Assembly: GCF_000276665.1 (NCBI RefSeq)
Contig: NW_004955480.1
Location: 8,657,771-8,721,770, forward strand
Reading direction: 5' to 3'
DNA length: 64,000 bases
Origin: Chinchilla lanigera
Lineage: Eukaryota; Chordata; Mammalia; Rodentia; Chinchillidae
Below are positions 43,350 through 55,609 of the stretch, piece by piece; the stretch's first letter is position 1; each line of letters opens with the position of its first letter. A model generated the notes under the pieces. It saw nothing but the letters and a program-made list of their open reading frames with translations, was not told where the DNA came from and did not search any database. Both the position numbers and the translations under genes were made by a program.

Positions 43350-46300
43350 TTCCATTGCAAATTAAACATCTAAAATTCTGTAAACACTGTGCTTTTTTAA
43401 AAAACAAATGGTTCCTATTTGTGATTCCAGAATATGAAGAGTGAAACTGACAGCTGTTCTGGTTGATGAGATGCTGATATGTCTGGTGTCTGCTGCAATC
43501 TGCTTCTCCTTGACATCTGGGTGTGCCCCTGAGTCATTTTCTGGGCATCCACCAAGAGGCATGGAAGAGCTGCTAAACCACTGTGCCAATCAAATACTCC
43601 ATCTTTTGTGCTCCGCAGGGAGGGCTGGTCTTTGTAGAGGCTAATGAAATGGAGGGGAAATTCTAGTGTCTTTGGAGCAATATTTTTTTTCTTTTTTCCC
43701 AAAAGGCTGATGGCCAGTGAACATCCATCACCAGAAAAATCAGTTGTGCAGCTTGGTATAGAAAACTGACCTTAATATTTGTGCTTAGCAAATAGGTACG
43801 TATTTACTAAGTAAATGAATGGACTATACCATGACAACTTTTCCAACTGGCTTGGGGCAGCTGCCGTGGTGGACATGGGAATGTGTCCTGTGATCCAGAC
43901 ACAAAAGACAGAGACCAGTGAGACTCTGCCTGCTGGACTTCAACATCCACTGTAGTAATTTGCACAATGGCTCTGTCTCCCACGGGTCAGTTGTGACAAG
44001 GTCAGAGCATAGTGGGGATACTACGAATACCAAGGGACCCCTCTGATGCATAACAAGATCTCACTGACATCTTTCCTGAACTCTCTTTTGACTTTACTGC
44101 AGGCAGCCAGTGATGCCTCCACCCAGCCTACATCAGACTTTAAAGACCTTCTTCCTGATGCCCACCTAGAGTGGAAAAACACTCTGTTTACAAGGAGAGA
44201 AGGTCACAGGATTTGGTGAACAGCCTTACCAGGCCAGGAGCAAGGAGGGAAGAGTATGCATTAGATGAGATAAATGCACTGAGGAACACACTTGGGCCTG
44301 ACAACAAGCATGCATCTTTATAACCGTGATCAGGGGCTCTAAAATCTAGTGGCAGAGATTTTGGCACATGGTGCTGATCAAGACAAAGGAAGATAAAAGA
44401 GATGTGGCAATCCCGAACAAAGGACCAGGCTGCAGGGCAGCAGCTCATGACCCCTGGAAACTCTGCCTTACTCTGGACCAGTGGGGCTGACTACAGGAGG
44501 CAATGGTCCAACAGGCTTTCAGAGGGAAGGTCACCCTTGGGTTCGGGTAGATGAGAAGCAGTAGGCTGCCTCCACAGACAGGGAGATATCGGGTGTATTT
44601 GTTAAGCTTGCTTCACTTCAGTTGCCCTACCTAAAAGTGAAGATCGTAATCTCAGGACAGAAGTCATGGTGAAATTAAGGACAAGATGAACAGAGTGTCT
44701 AGTACAGTATCTGTTGCATAATAAGTGCTCAAATTGAGGCTTGTTACCATACTAGGAGCCAAGAGGTCCGCAGGAGCAGAGATTCATCAAATTGGTCAAT
44801 GTGTCGCTCTAGAACTTTGGTTATTCTGAGTTTCTCCACCCCTTATGTTCATGTGGAATAGGATCGATTCTGTTATTCAGGACTTTTTCATTTGCAAGTC
44901 ATTCCTCCACTTTTCAAAATCCACTCAAATGACTTTCATTAAAACAGGAAAGAAAGGGTTTGTTGGGCCTGACAATGGAGCAGTACAAGAGTTCCTGGCT
45001 GTGGGAGTGCCCAGGGCACTTCTTTCTCTTACTTGGTGTGTGTTCACTGCAGGGGTAAAGCAAGATGGCAGAGACATCTCTAGATCTGCAGCGCCTTTCC
45101 AGACAAAAGAGGACCTCTTTTACCAGGTGATTTTAACACAAGACCTGGGAAAGTTTGCATCGGTCAGGCTTTCCTCCAAGGTCTAGCACTGGGCCAGTCA
45201 TCACTGGCAGAAAGAGGAAGTATTTGTGACTAGTCAGGCTTGGTCATATGCATGCTCATTGTTAGAACTAAGGATAAGAAGGAGTCAGGAATGTTTCTAC
45301 AAATAGGTGTGCAACCAGTGTCCGATATGTCCACCCATAATATAACCTCTGATTTATATTTTATATCTATAAAAGAATCAAGCTTGCTGTTTTTAAATTG
45401 AGTTAACTTTAAGAATCTATCCACAAATCAAATGAAATTATACTAAAAAAACTTCAGAGAATATTCCTCAAAATATTAAATGTGAGGGGTGAGCGGGGGA
45501 GTAAAATCGTTTTCCTTTGATCTTTCTTCTCATTCTGAAAAGTCTCTTAGAGGCCTACACCTCTTTCTGGATCTAGAACTGTCTCTACAGTTAACACTTG
45601 GTCTTGCTCAGTTTCCCAGATGGGGGTGGCACCCAGAGATACATGTTAGAAATTCAGAGAGATGGATAACCCAGACCCTAACCTTACAGGTAGACAGTGG
45701 ATTGTAGAAGCTTTAAGCATAGATTTACGTCTGGTAAAGGATTTGGGAGAAAAGTCTGTCTTGTGGTTGAAGGAATAAAAATGTCTGCTCAAATATTCTG
45801 GGCTGTTAGCATATACAGAAAGTGATGAACACTACGCCAGACCAGAGCTCCTGGGACTGAAACAGCCCAAAGGTATTGGGGTGGTAATTGTTTCCTTTTG
45901 TCTTCTCTCCCCTTCCTGCCTGCCTCCAGTGACACATGTGTAGAGCCCTGTGTGTTCCCGGGAGCCACTCCGCCTGGTGATGTGAGATTCCCTCTGGCAA
46001 GGAGGATGTCGGGGCGCATCTGTGCGGCGTCAGGCAATGACACATTGGCATGAAAGAAGTGTTCTGATGATGCAGATGCTGCTGGCTTCAACGGTCCACT
46101 GCCTCTGGCATCAGTTCATACTTCAAATCAGATTGTGCAACCCTTCATTTATTTATTTATAGTCACTAAATGTTAATTTTGAGAAACATACAATAAAGAA
46201 GAAAATGCAAGGCACTCATAATTTTGCAATTCTCTTTCTTCCAAAATGCCTCCACCAATTTAATATTTTGCTGTCTATCACCCCAGATTTAATCTGTATA

Positions 46301-46480
46301 GTTCCACTTACTTTAAGGGATACAGTCCTAAAATTAGCTTGCCTCATGTGAAAATAGCAAACAGTAAAGCTGACTTTTCCCCCTACAGGAACTAAATATA
46401 AAGTAGCAGGGAATGTGTCTTCAGAGGCCACGAATCTCCAGTCTTTCCACTGGAGGACACCTTTGTGATGTGGACCTTGT
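43350..46480. other. Largely unassigned sequence
   Basis: No exon was recognised. A MIR 3' piece (ctagtacagtatctgttgcataataagtgctc-like) lies at 44625-44745. A reverse MER5-like snippet (catgttagaaattcagagag) lies near 45640-45690. The 113-codon frame at 44845-45186 lacks any recognisable motif. Confidence 0.45.
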
Positions 46481-46502
46481 GGCCCAATCACCATGATTTT
46501 TT

Positions 46503-46604
46503 TTTGTTGTTGTTTGTTTTGTTTTTCTCCGGTACTGGGAACCGAACTCACGACCTTGCGCTTGCCAGGCAGGCGCTTTGCCGCTGAGCTAAATCCCCAG
46601 CCCC
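46503..46604 (-). mobile_element. ID SINE, antisense, with 14-bp target duplication
   Basis: A T/G-rich tail is followed by the reverse ID body (ggaaccgaactcacgacctt, gcgcttgccaggcaggcgc, ccgctgagctaaatcccc). CACCATGATTTTTT flanks both sides exactly (46489-46502 and 46605-46618). It is nearly identical to the copies at 55202 and 63912. Confidence 0.96.
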
Positions 46605-46875
46605 CACCATGATTTTTTATTCAGGGTTTTCATTTTCCTTTCTTTGTTATATGAAGCCATTGTTTCTTTTCATACTTTTGTCACTTTAAGATTCACAGCT
46701 CTGTGTACCATTTCGGATAGCTTTTTGGCCTTCTTATATGTAACTGGCTCCAATATTTAGTTCAAAAGTTACTGATTTTGAGGAAAGTTTTCTCACTCTA
46801 GTATCAACATTTAATCAAACTTTGGCTGATCATTTTTAAGGACATTGAAATAAAAAATTTTTAAAAAGAACAGGA

Positions 46876-47006
46876 GGTCAGGTATGGAAGCTCGCGTCTG
46901 TAATCCCAGTGACTCAGGAGACTGAGGCAGGATGATTGTAAGGTCAAGGCCAATCTGGGAACATAGTGAGACATAACGTCAACAAACAAGGAAACAAAAT
47001 GAAAAG
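46876..47006 (+). mobile_element. B1/7SL-derived SINE, sense
   Basis: 'ggtcaggtatggaagctcg', 'tgtaatcccagtgactcagg', 'agactgaggcaggatgattg' and 'gtcaaggccaatctgggaac' with 'atagtgagacataa' and an A-rich end form a diverged 7SL-derived monomer. Confidence 0.85.
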
Positions 47007-47009
47007 ACA

Positions 47010-48650
47010 GTGGTGAATCTTAATCTAACGGCGACTGCCCCTGAAATTGTGCAATGGAGGTTGGTATACACAGCCATGTGAACCCCAGCACAGTGAATAT
47101 TTTATTAGAAGCCGGGGGTGCCCAGCCATAGCGTTAAAATCAGTGAACTTTCATTTAGACCTAGAGATTTAAAATTCTTAGATCCTGACAGTTTTGTTTT
47201 TAAGTTCTGATGGGTTTAAATTATTTTGATTTTATGATGAGCTTCCAAAATTTATAAGTCCACTACTATTAACTGACGAAGCCAGTGACGTCCCTTTCTC
47301 TCTGTGGACATATGTGTGTAGAGAGTCCTTTTCTCACAGAAGCAGAGATGCACAGTTTACACTGTTTGCTCACTTGTCCTTTTGACTTAATGGCACACAG
47401 AAAATAACTTAGATTTCAAAAGAACAGAGATTTTAATTCCCATTATAAATAATGTCTTTTTACCAATGGGACACAGACAGCTGCAGATACTCTTTGCCCT
47501 TGGTAGGTGTTCCTGGTTCTGCTTGGTAAATCTCCCTAGTAGGTGCCCCTGGTTCTTATTCTAGTCTGTGAATTCTAAAATTCTTAGCAGAACTCAGATC
47601 TTTTTCACAATCCTGCATTCAGGAGTAAATTATCCAATTGTTCCTCAAGTGTCCCTGGTGCCAGGGGTAGTACAGTAGACCCTGGGATCTGCTTCCCTGA
47701 GAGGTGAGTCTTGTCCAGGAGACAGGAAGTAGATTGGAAATGGTGTGAGGAGTGAGACTGATAATTTAATCGGAGGGTTAAGTTAGGCTGCACTGCAGAA
47801 AAGACATGTTAAGGGTGACCTATGGTCAGAGAAGCTTGGAGTTTGGGTGAGGGGAAGAGAACAGTGCTCCAGGAGGATGGAGTAGAGTATTTAAAGATCT
47901 AAAGGAAAGAAAAACCATGGAAATCCATTTCTGAAAGGGATCCAACTCTCTAGACCCCAAAGGAAATGATGGGGAATCTAAACAAACATCTTGGAGACAG
48001 ACTTCAAATTGATAGAAAGACACATTCATTGCAGACAGAGGTGACCAGTGACATCATGGATTTTCTCAGTGTTTATCCTGTGGATTACTTAGTGTTGCTG
48101 AAAGGGGGTGTGAGCTTTGTGAGAGAGATGGTAGTCTTTGATTGGAGGAAGCACCCTGTTCTTAAAACCCGAAGCTCATCATCAGAGCCTCTTTCCTGAG
48201 TTTTATGACTTTACATATTAGCCAAATACCAAAGAATATTGTTGTGTCCCCGCAGAACTGTGCAGAGTTCAGCTTGTGCTTGGCACGGATGTCTTTCAAC
48301 CAGCATTCATCTGAAGACTTACAGAGTATTTAACTGGCTCTTGGGCATTCCCTTAGCAGAAAATAGAATTTTATAAGTATTTTAAAAATGATAAATAGAG
48401 TCGATGATCATCACTTGAGTTTGGAACTGAAAGGGACTTTGGAGGCCAAGCCAAAACCCTCATTTTAGATAAAATGTGAGCACTCATGACGTAGGCAGCA
48501 TCTCCCACCAGCAAGGACCAGAGGCCCAGCTCAGGGGATTGTCTGGCTCCAAGTCATTCCATTTAAACTGGGCACTGCTGGAGGCCAAGTCCTAGGGAAC
48601 AACACATGTATAACCTGGGAAAGTTTGAATCAAGGTCCCAGAGTCAACGT
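47010..48650. other. Unassigned sequence
   Basis: No repeat or exon was named. A local near-duplication of 'gtaggtgttcctggttct' and 'gtaggtgcccctggttct' occurs at 47503-47556. Confidence 0.4.
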
Positions 48651-48654
48651 TTGA

Positions 48655-49005
48655 AGAGCTGCCATGGGCCCAGGGTCCTCGTCTGTGCTTTTCTTCTGTC
48701 TGGATTACTTTTATGCCCCTCACCCACCTGTGGTCTCCTTAGCCTTCAGGTGTCAGTGTCAATGTCATATCCACAGAAAGACCTTGGACATCAGGTCTAG
48801 AGTTGATTCCTGATTAGCACATCTCCTAGTAGCCTGTCTTTCCTTCATAAATTGAGCAAAGTGTAATAGTGAGTGTATGTGTTAATTTCCTCTGTTCTCT
48901 TGCCCCTCATTGCCCTGCCAATTCTATAAAGTTAAAGATCAGGACTGTTTGGTTAACAATATGCCAGTGCCTGGCAGTGGGGAAGGGCTAGGTGTTCCCC
49001 CAATG
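48655..49005 (+). mobile_element. L2 LINE 3' region
   Basis: 'gtctggattacttttatgcc', 'ccttcaggtgtcagtgtcaatgtca'-like, 'ttctataaagttaaagatcaggactg' and 'atgccagtgcctggcagtgg' are in L2 3' order, sense orientation. Confidence 0.6.
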
Positions 49006-49009
49006 CCTC

Positions 49010-50370
49010 CTCATAAGAACCTCAGTCTCCTCCACCCAGCTCTGGATCTGGGAAGCTGATTTTCTTCACTATGTCCGAAGGTTCTCTGGACCCCTGGCTT
49101 CTGATTAGGTTTTGTGAGATGCAAAGAAGAACCTGAAGGACAGGAGGAGAGGAAAGTCTGTTTTCATTCCTCTGCACCTCCCTAGGCATGTCCAAAAGTT
49201 GCAGAATGCAGCTCAGATCTTTCCACCTGAGGTACAAATTCTGTCTGGGCTTTCTCCTGGATTATGAACTCCCTCCTTTCTCTCTGGGAGAAGTGATAAT
49301 GGCTCCACTCTGTGACTAACTCTAGTTAATTCATGACGTTTTGTTATTTGAACCCTCCCCAATTTTTCTGAAATACCTACATCTTTGCTAAGTTTTTAAA
49401 TGACCCCCTCTAAATGTATTCCCTCTGTCTCACTAAGACTTTACAGGATGAAATAGTTGTTTAATACATTTAACTTACATCTATTAAAACAAAGGACCCG
49501 TGCATTCTATGGGAGCTCTAGGGAAGAAAACCAAACCCATTGAGTGCCAAGTTCAGTGAAAAAGATGCAGTGGCATTTTTGAAGGAGAAGGCATTGGAGA
49601 GATGGGAGAGCCAATTATCAGGGGACATGCAGGACCGTAGGAGAGGAACTGAACTACACTGCTGTTAGATGTAATTGCTCTAACCAGCACCTTGCTATGC
49701 AGGTCTCATCTCAAGGGGAGCAGAGCAGACTGCATGACCTTATGGGAAGCTGGGTTTGGAGGACTCACCTACACACGGCCCCATGGGAATTGCTACTCCA
49801 CACATTTGCTTTCCACCGATGAAAAACAAAAAAGCCACAATAAGTGATTTCTAAGACCTCTTTCCATGCTAAAATTCCCCTGGTTCAGTGTTTCCATGAT
49901 ATGGGCTGACTACAGGTAACCTGGAACTTTTATAAAGGAGATAAATAACACAGGAAGGATTATATTTAGTCTCCTGTGGGTGAAAGCATCTTAGCAGCCT
50001 CAGCAGAACTCTGCCTCTCCCCTTGACCTTGGAATTTTGGGTCAGTCAAACACACCCACACACCAAGTGGCCAGCATCCACCCTAGGAGAATATCAGGCT
50101 TCTTGCCAGTGGAATGAAGTTTTCTCCATGCTCATATTCCCCACCATGGAAACTGGCACAACAAGATACTCAGTGAACGTTCAGAAAGTAGGGGAAACAA
50201 ATATTTGCGGCAGAATTGCTAGCTTCTGCCGGTCACTGCCTTCAAGCCCACTTAGAGTCTGTATTTTTCTGGCTTCTCATCCCTTTTGACTTAATACTGT
50301 GCTCCTGGCTCCATAATTTCTGTTTGGAACCAACAGCGGCTTTCCAGAGCTGTCCTGACATTGTCCTCTG
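49010..50370. other. Unassigned sequence
   Basis: No exon or named repeat was recognised. Confidence 0.4.
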
Positions 50371-50374
50371 TGGA

Positions 50375-50570
50375 TTTTGCATTTGGACATGTCTTCCCTC
50401 TACTCCAAGTAACTCCATTGTCAAACATGCCTTGTAGATGCCACCTAAAATGCAACCTTTACAAAATCTCCAAGTAACTTGGCAAATATGTCTCTATCTC
50501 TTTCACTTCCATCTAATTCCTGATCTTTATTTCATCCTCAATTCCTTAACTCTTATTTGAAAGGGCAATG
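50375..50570 (+). mobile_element. L2 LINE fragment
   Basis: 'gtcttccctctactccaag', 'tagatgccacctaaaatgca' and 'tctctatctctttcacttcc' resemble the L2 3' region in sense orientation. A T-rich run follows at 50571-50599. Confidence 0.45.
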
Positions 50571-50599
50571 TTTTTTTTTTTTTTGTTTTTTGTTTTTCA

Positions 50600-51195
50600 G
50601 TAAAGGGCTTTAACTATCAAAATGTCCAGCAACAGAAAGCTCATACTTAATCTATCCTGAGAAAATATCAGACACCCCTCCTGTGGTAGTAGTTGCTCAG
50701 TATGTTTAGCAGTAACCATATAAGTATGTGTTCCTCAACTTCTATTAACTTTGCCTCTTGGGCACGCACTTATTTTTACTCACAATATTTGGACACCAAA
50801 TAAGTATTGTGTGTTTTCTCCTCACACTGACTAATTATCTTGCTCTCTAGATGCCTACTGAATGTCCTAGATTTTAATTCAGTTCGGTCATTAAGGACCC
50901 AGAGTTAGCCCAGTTCCCACAGGTTCAGATTTGCATCCCATGAGGCTGTTCACATTTAAGATGCCAGTCACAAGTCCTATGCAGCCCATACTTCTGAATA
51001 ACAGGTTATAAACTGGGGGTTCCCCTGACTTCCTATTCTTGAGTTTCATAATATGCAGACTGCTAAAAAAAACCCAAAACTCATAGAAACACTGCATGTG
51101 TCCTGTTTGATGAACAGCCACATGGAACGGAAGCAGAGGTGAGGAACGAGGCAGGTGAACGCAGCACTTCCATCCCTTTTGGCAGCTCCAACCTC
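50600..51195. other. Unassigned sequence
   Basis: AT-rich, with no recognised feature. Confidence 0.4.
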
Positions 51196-51199
51196 CACC

Positions 51200-51322
51200 T
51201 AAGTTCCAAAATAAGAGCAGAATTCCTGCGTGAAAAAGCTTGAGTCTTCAAATGAGATAGATTATACACATTCCAACTGGCTGAGGGTTCTTTACCTCAG
51301 TTTGGAGTGAAATCACAAATAG
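51200..51322 (+). repeat. 123-bp direct repeat, copy 1
   Basis: It begins TAAGTTCCAAAATAAGAGC and ends AATCACAAATAG. Against copy 2 (51709-51831) it shows six substitutions and no gap, about 95% identity counted by eye. The flanks of the two copies differ. Confidence 0.92.
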
Positions 51323-51364
51323 ACCTCCTCGGTGTGTCCATTAGTCCAGAAGTGCTCCAACTCT

Positions 51365-51610
51365 ATCATTTAGGGTTTTTAATGGGGATTCCATTATAGT
51401 CATGACTGATTAAATCATTGTTCATTGGTGGTTGAATTTATTCTATAGCCCCCTTTTCCTCCTTGGAAGCCTGAAAGTCCCAACTCTAATCATGCCTTGC
51501 TCTTTCTGGTGACCAACTCTCACTTTGAAGATACCTAGCAGCACAGCCACCAGTCATCTCATTAGCATGTAAAATACACCTATCTCGAGGAGCCTCCCAT
51601 GCTTATCTTG
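51365..51610 (-). mobile_element. Old LTR-like remnant, antisense
   Basis: 'gggtttttaatggggattcc', 'tgattaaatcattgttcattggtgg', 'tcctccttggaagcctgaaag', 'ccaactctaatcatgcc' and 'agtcatctcattagcatgtaaaa' follow a known mammalian ancient repeat read in reverse. I believe it is ERVL/MaLR class but cannot name the family. It lies between the two copies of the direct repeat. Confidence 0.45.
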
Positions 51611-51708
51611 GTGCTCTCTTTCTCTCTTGCTTTGCTTGCTATTTTGAACAGAAAATCATCCAGCAAATGATTCACTTTGAGATGTTGGAGTCAGTAGATG
51701 TAGGAGTC

Positions 51709-51831
51709 TAAGTTCCAAAATAATAGCAGAATTCCTGTGTGAAAAAGCTTGAGTCTTTGAATGAGATAGATTATACACATTCCAACTGGCTGAGGGTTCT
51801 TTAGCTCAGTTTGGATTGAAATCACAAATAG
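51709..51831 (+). repeat. 123-bp direct repeat, copy 2
   Basis: Same orientation as copy 1, offset 509 bp. It ends AATCACAAATAG like copy 1 and then diverges at once. Confidence 0.92.
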
Positions 51832-51839
51832 GCAAGGTG

Positions 51840-52315
51840 CAATTCACTTTGTGCTAACAGGCCTGGGCTTTGAGCATCAGTGGTTTTTAGCAGTTAGGGT
51901 CCCTCCTTGTGGGAGACCCACTATACTGCATTCTCCTGAGAAATGAAGCCCCTTACCTCTATTTTTCCTTGACATTTACTTCAGCCCTATTCACTGAGAG
52001 GTGCAGAGCTGGTACATGAACCAGATGTTCTCTTAACTGACTAAAAGGCTAAGCCATAAGATCACACCTCAGTTGAGGCCATGGGACTCAGAAAAACCTC
52101 TACCTTCCTAGCAGTGAAGGTGCCATCCTTGTATTCATCAAGCTATCTGTTGCATTGTTAATTGGAGGACCTCTGTGCCTGGTGCAAAACTGCTCTGTTT
52201 TTTCTTACAGCCAATGCCTGCAAAGTTTCTCTGCCCTAGCATTCTGCTGTGACCCCCTACCCACCTTTCTGACTGATACCAATAAAAGCTATAACTTTAT
52301 TATGACATATGCTGC
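51840..52315. other. Unassigned, possible LTR end
   Basis: An AATAAA signal at 52283-52288 within a T-rich context could be an LTR or pseudogene end, but neither boundary was resolved. Confidence 0.35.
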
Positions 52316-52319
52316 AGTG

Positions 52320-52805
52320 TGAGAAGTAATGCATGGGCTGACCTGGCAAGAGTATGGGAAAGGCTGCTTATATAGACAAAAAGGTGGGCTCACAATGCAC
52401 AGAGTCTCGCTAGCCTGAGACCTCATACCTAGGCAGGGTCAGGTGCGAGGCTGCTTGCAGACTGGGTTGGGGATAGCTTTTGAATAGCTGTAGTGCTGCA
52501 GAGAGGTGTAGTCACCCAGGCAGAGTGCAGTGTGAAGTCACCTGAGAAGGACCAGGACTCAGGCTTGCTCCAGCCAGAGCAGAAACCTCCTACAAACCTC
52601 ATAGGCTTCTGATGTAGCCATGGCTGTAAAAAATGGAAGAAAAACATTTTCAAATGTGTGTCTGGGTGAGCACAAGGTCCTTGTTATCTACTCACCTGTT
52701 GACTTTCTTTGAAAAGTGACATTAACAAGGAATAAACCACTGTTGTGTTTGGCCACTGAGATTTGAGGGCTGTTTGTTATACCAGTTTACCTTCCTGACT
52801 AATAC
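52320..52805 (+). mobile_element. Old LTR, sense, 3' end recognisable
   Basis: The end 'aataaaccactgttgtgtttggcc' type sequence, 'ctgagatttgagggctgttt' and 'cttcctgactaatacat' (52730-52807) matches the 3' terminus of a mammalian MaLR/ERVL-class LTR. The 5' boundary is uncertain. Confidence 0.5.
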
Positions 52806-53087
52806 ATATAATCCACTTGTTCTTACCTTTGAGCCACCACATTAATTCCCTTGATTCTTAGTGTGATGCACCTCATGGAAGAAATATGACAAATTCTAAG
52901 ACAGAATTTAGTGAAGTATTTATTTAGACAGAAACATTTCCTTAACTATCATTTCAAAGGAGCATCTGTGTTTTCAGAGCAGAAGGAGAATTTTCTTCAG
53001 TGAAGAAAACAGATTCATTTTGATGCCTATTAACTTGGTACTTGCACTTACAAGTAAAAATCAATCAAATTTAAAAATATTACCTTA

Positions 53088-53285
53088 TAGCTAGGTATGG
53101 TGGTGCATACCTGTAGTCCTAGCACTCTGGAAGGCTGACGCAGGAGAACTGCAAATCTGAGCCCACCCTGAGCAATTTAGTGACTTGAAAAGACCCTGTC
53201 TCAAAATGAAATATAAAAAGTAGTTGGGGATGTAGCTCTGTATGAAGGTCTTTGAGTTCAATCTCCACTACCACAAGGAAAAAAG
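53088..53285 (+). mobile_element. B4-like composite SINE (B1 plus ID)
   Basis: The left arm is 7SL/B1 (ctaggtatggtggtgcatac, ctgtagtcctagcactctgg, aggctgacgcaggagaactg, gaccctgtctcaaaatg). It is fused to a diverged ID-like tRNA half (agttggggatgtagctctgt, ttgagttcaatctccac) and an A-rich tail. B1+ID is the architecture of rodent B4. Confidence 0.85.
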
Positions 53286-54114
53286 GATGTAATTGAGGGA
53301 AGAAAAGAGTGTGTCTCTTTCATTTTGGTAGACAATAGTTACTGTATGAAAGTTGCTGCCTTTTCTCTCAGCTTGTACTGTGTTTGGCAAAGGCTCCAAT
53401 GTATGATCATTGTAAATTAAAGTTTTCCCTTGCAGAAGAATTTTGTAGGAGGAAATTAACAATTAGAAAAAAAGAGACAGATTTGTGCCTTGATGAGTTG
53501 GCCAGATATGTCCCATCCAGACTCAGAGATGTGAAATATTCCCCTGGTTAGCCAACAAGGACGTGCATTTCAGTAATTTTGTTCTCTTCAGCTCATCAGT
53601 TGCACTCAGGAAAGTGAAGTTAGGGAGACATCAAGCTATTTCTTCCTTGGTTTTGGTCATTTCTTTAGGAGACATCATTAAAAACAAGAAAGAAGCCGAG
53701 GCAAGGACTCAGCATATCCTCCGTGTTTTTGTTCCAGTTAATCCCTGCTTTTCCTTCTTGGTATCAGGGAGCTAGCCAGTGTTGCTACAGCTGGGGTAAT
53801 CAGCTGAGCCACTGTATGCAAGGAGACTTCCAAAGGATCTTTGCAATTGCTTACTAAGGTGTGGCTTCTTAAACGATTTATTCTCTATAGTATCAATATG
53901 GTCCATTTGAACTGTAAATTAGTTCATTGGCAAAGGCTGGAAAATGCCCTTTTCATTTGCTCCCCACACGAACATTCATGATGGAGTTGAAAGAGTGTTA
54001 GAGTACTCTCAGCAGTGATTCTTGCTGTGAGCTGCTCAGGAGCAAAAAGTGCATGAACTGTCCACAGAAGGATAATTTGCATTTTTTCAGTATCTTGTGA
54101 CATCTTAGCAGGGG

Positions 54115-54305
54115 TGGCTGGAACTCACAGATGGGGCTAAGTATAGCTTTTGCCACTCTTGCTCTGCATGACTGTGGGAAGGTCATGTAAACCTCCCTAG
54201 GCCTCAGTGTCATCTTTTGTAGACTAGTGGTAACAATATTCACATCAAGGCTTACTAAGAGGTTGAAGTACAATAATCAGTGTCCAGCACTGAGTAGGTA
54301 CGAAA
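54115..54305 (+). mobile_element. MIR
   Basis: 'ctgcatgactgtgggaaggtcatgtaa', 'ctaggcctcagtgtcatctt' and the 3' 'cagcactgagtaggtacgaaata' give a nearly full MIR in sense orientation. Confidence 0.65.
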
Positions 54306-54391
54306 TAAGGTATTGTCTTGTTCTCAGAGATGGGCAGTTGAGACTGTGTTGAGTGTTATCATCTTCCACAAACTCCAGAAAACAATCTCTC

Positions 54392-54431
<40 letters not shown>

Positions 54432-54449
54432 CGCGTGCGCACACGTGCA
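54392..54449. repeat. 58-nt alternating purine-pyrimidine run
   Basis: (TG)n passes into (GC)n and then TGCGCACACGTGCA without a break in alternation from 54392 to 54449. The G/C core at 54423-54440 makes it a stronger Z-DNA former than a plain TG repeat. Confidence 0.95.
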
Positions 54450-54654
54450 GATGTAGGGGAGGCAGTAGTCACCTGGTGGGACAGCCTCTGCAAGAGTGGA
54501 CAGAGACCTTACACAGCTGATATTCCCATCTCATTGCCATCAGAGGAAGAATTCGAGGCTGGAAGAGAAAGAGCAATTGTCAGAATCTACCTAACTTTAG
54601 GAAGAGATGGATCCAGGACTCAGACTAGGTCCCCTGTCACCTTTGCTCATGTGA

Positions 54655-54815
54655 CAGTTCCTCTCTCATGATAGTGAGATGACCTACTAAGCTCATAGCA
54701 GGTAGCAGAACCTCACAACATCCAAGTGAGAAAGCTTTTATGACAGATGCTTGTTTCACAGATGGGGACCCTAAGGCCCAGAGAGGAAAACTTCCTCACC
54801 CAGAGTCCCAGAGGT
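54655..54815 (-). mobile_element. MIR, antisense
   Basis: 'cagaacctcacaacatccaag', 'ttcacagatggggaccctaagg', 'cccagagaggaaaacttcct' and 'cacccagagtcccagagg' are close reverse MIR landmarks. Confidence 0.75.
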
Positions 54816-55201
54816 GTGTGAACTGCTCCTCTCTTACTGGACTCCAAAGTCTTTGCTCACCCTGCTGTTTTATCTCACTAGAAAGAAGTTCTGAAATTTT
54901 CCAGCATGATCCAGTTCTCGTGGTCAGAACAAGTGCAGCTGCTGTCAAGGTGGAGGGATAAGCATCTCAGCATTTCCTGCTCTCTCGTTCCATTCCAGCT
55001 GTGCAAGCTCAGTGAGCAAGTGCACCTCTGGCCAGCAGAAGGACCACTTCCTGCCTGTCTTTTCAGATTGTCTTCTAATGACTTTCAAGGGGGCTCAGAG
55101 CCCAGATGCGTTTGACAGGGCAGCAGAGCAAGCCAGCTTCATTCCTATGAACAGCACTTCCAAACTGCTCTGAGGTGAGCTCAGTTCACCAGCCCATTTT
55201 A

Positions 55202-55297
55202 TTATTTTTTTTTTTTTCCTCCGGTACCGGGAACCGAACTCACGACCTTGCGCTTGCCAGGCAGGCGCTTTTGCCGCTGAGTTAAATCCCCAGCCCC
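55202..55297 (-). mobile_element. ID SINE, antisense, with target duplication
   Basis: A T run is followed by the reverse ID body. TCACCAGCCCATTTTA (55186-55201) and TCACCAACCCATTTTA (55298-55313) are the target duplication with one mismatch. The body matches the 46503 and 63912 copies apart from a few bases. Confidence 0.96.
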
Positions 55298-55609
55298 TCA
55301 CCAACCCATTTTAGATGGGAAACCATTGGAGTGTCCCCCACACCCACGGGAGTGCCCAGACTGAAGGGTGGAAATGCAAGTCCCACCCTCCCGTCTGACC
55401 GCTGTCCCTGGGCCAGTGGATGATCTCTTATAAAGCTGTGTGAGCAGCTGCTGCAGCCCGGAAAGAGCTTGGCAGATGACATCATGTGGGAGAGGAAAAT
55501 AGACCCGGACAGCTTTTACATGATCACTATCTCCTCTTGTCTGCCGAGTTTCAGAGCTGCAGTTTTCTAACAAAACGACTTGCTGGCTCTAACTGCACCT
55601 TGATCTTGT

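Noticed and set aside
46216..46551. 111-codon minus frame whose first codons lie in the ID SINE at 46503.
   Set aside because: The start is supplied by a recent SINE and the rest shows no recognisable domain. It is probably chance, though an exonised SINE cannot be excluded without RNA data.
55018..55050. Second CTCF-like site (tggccagcagaaggaccac).
   Set aside because: It lacks the central GGGGC core and matches only the flanking CCAGCAG part.
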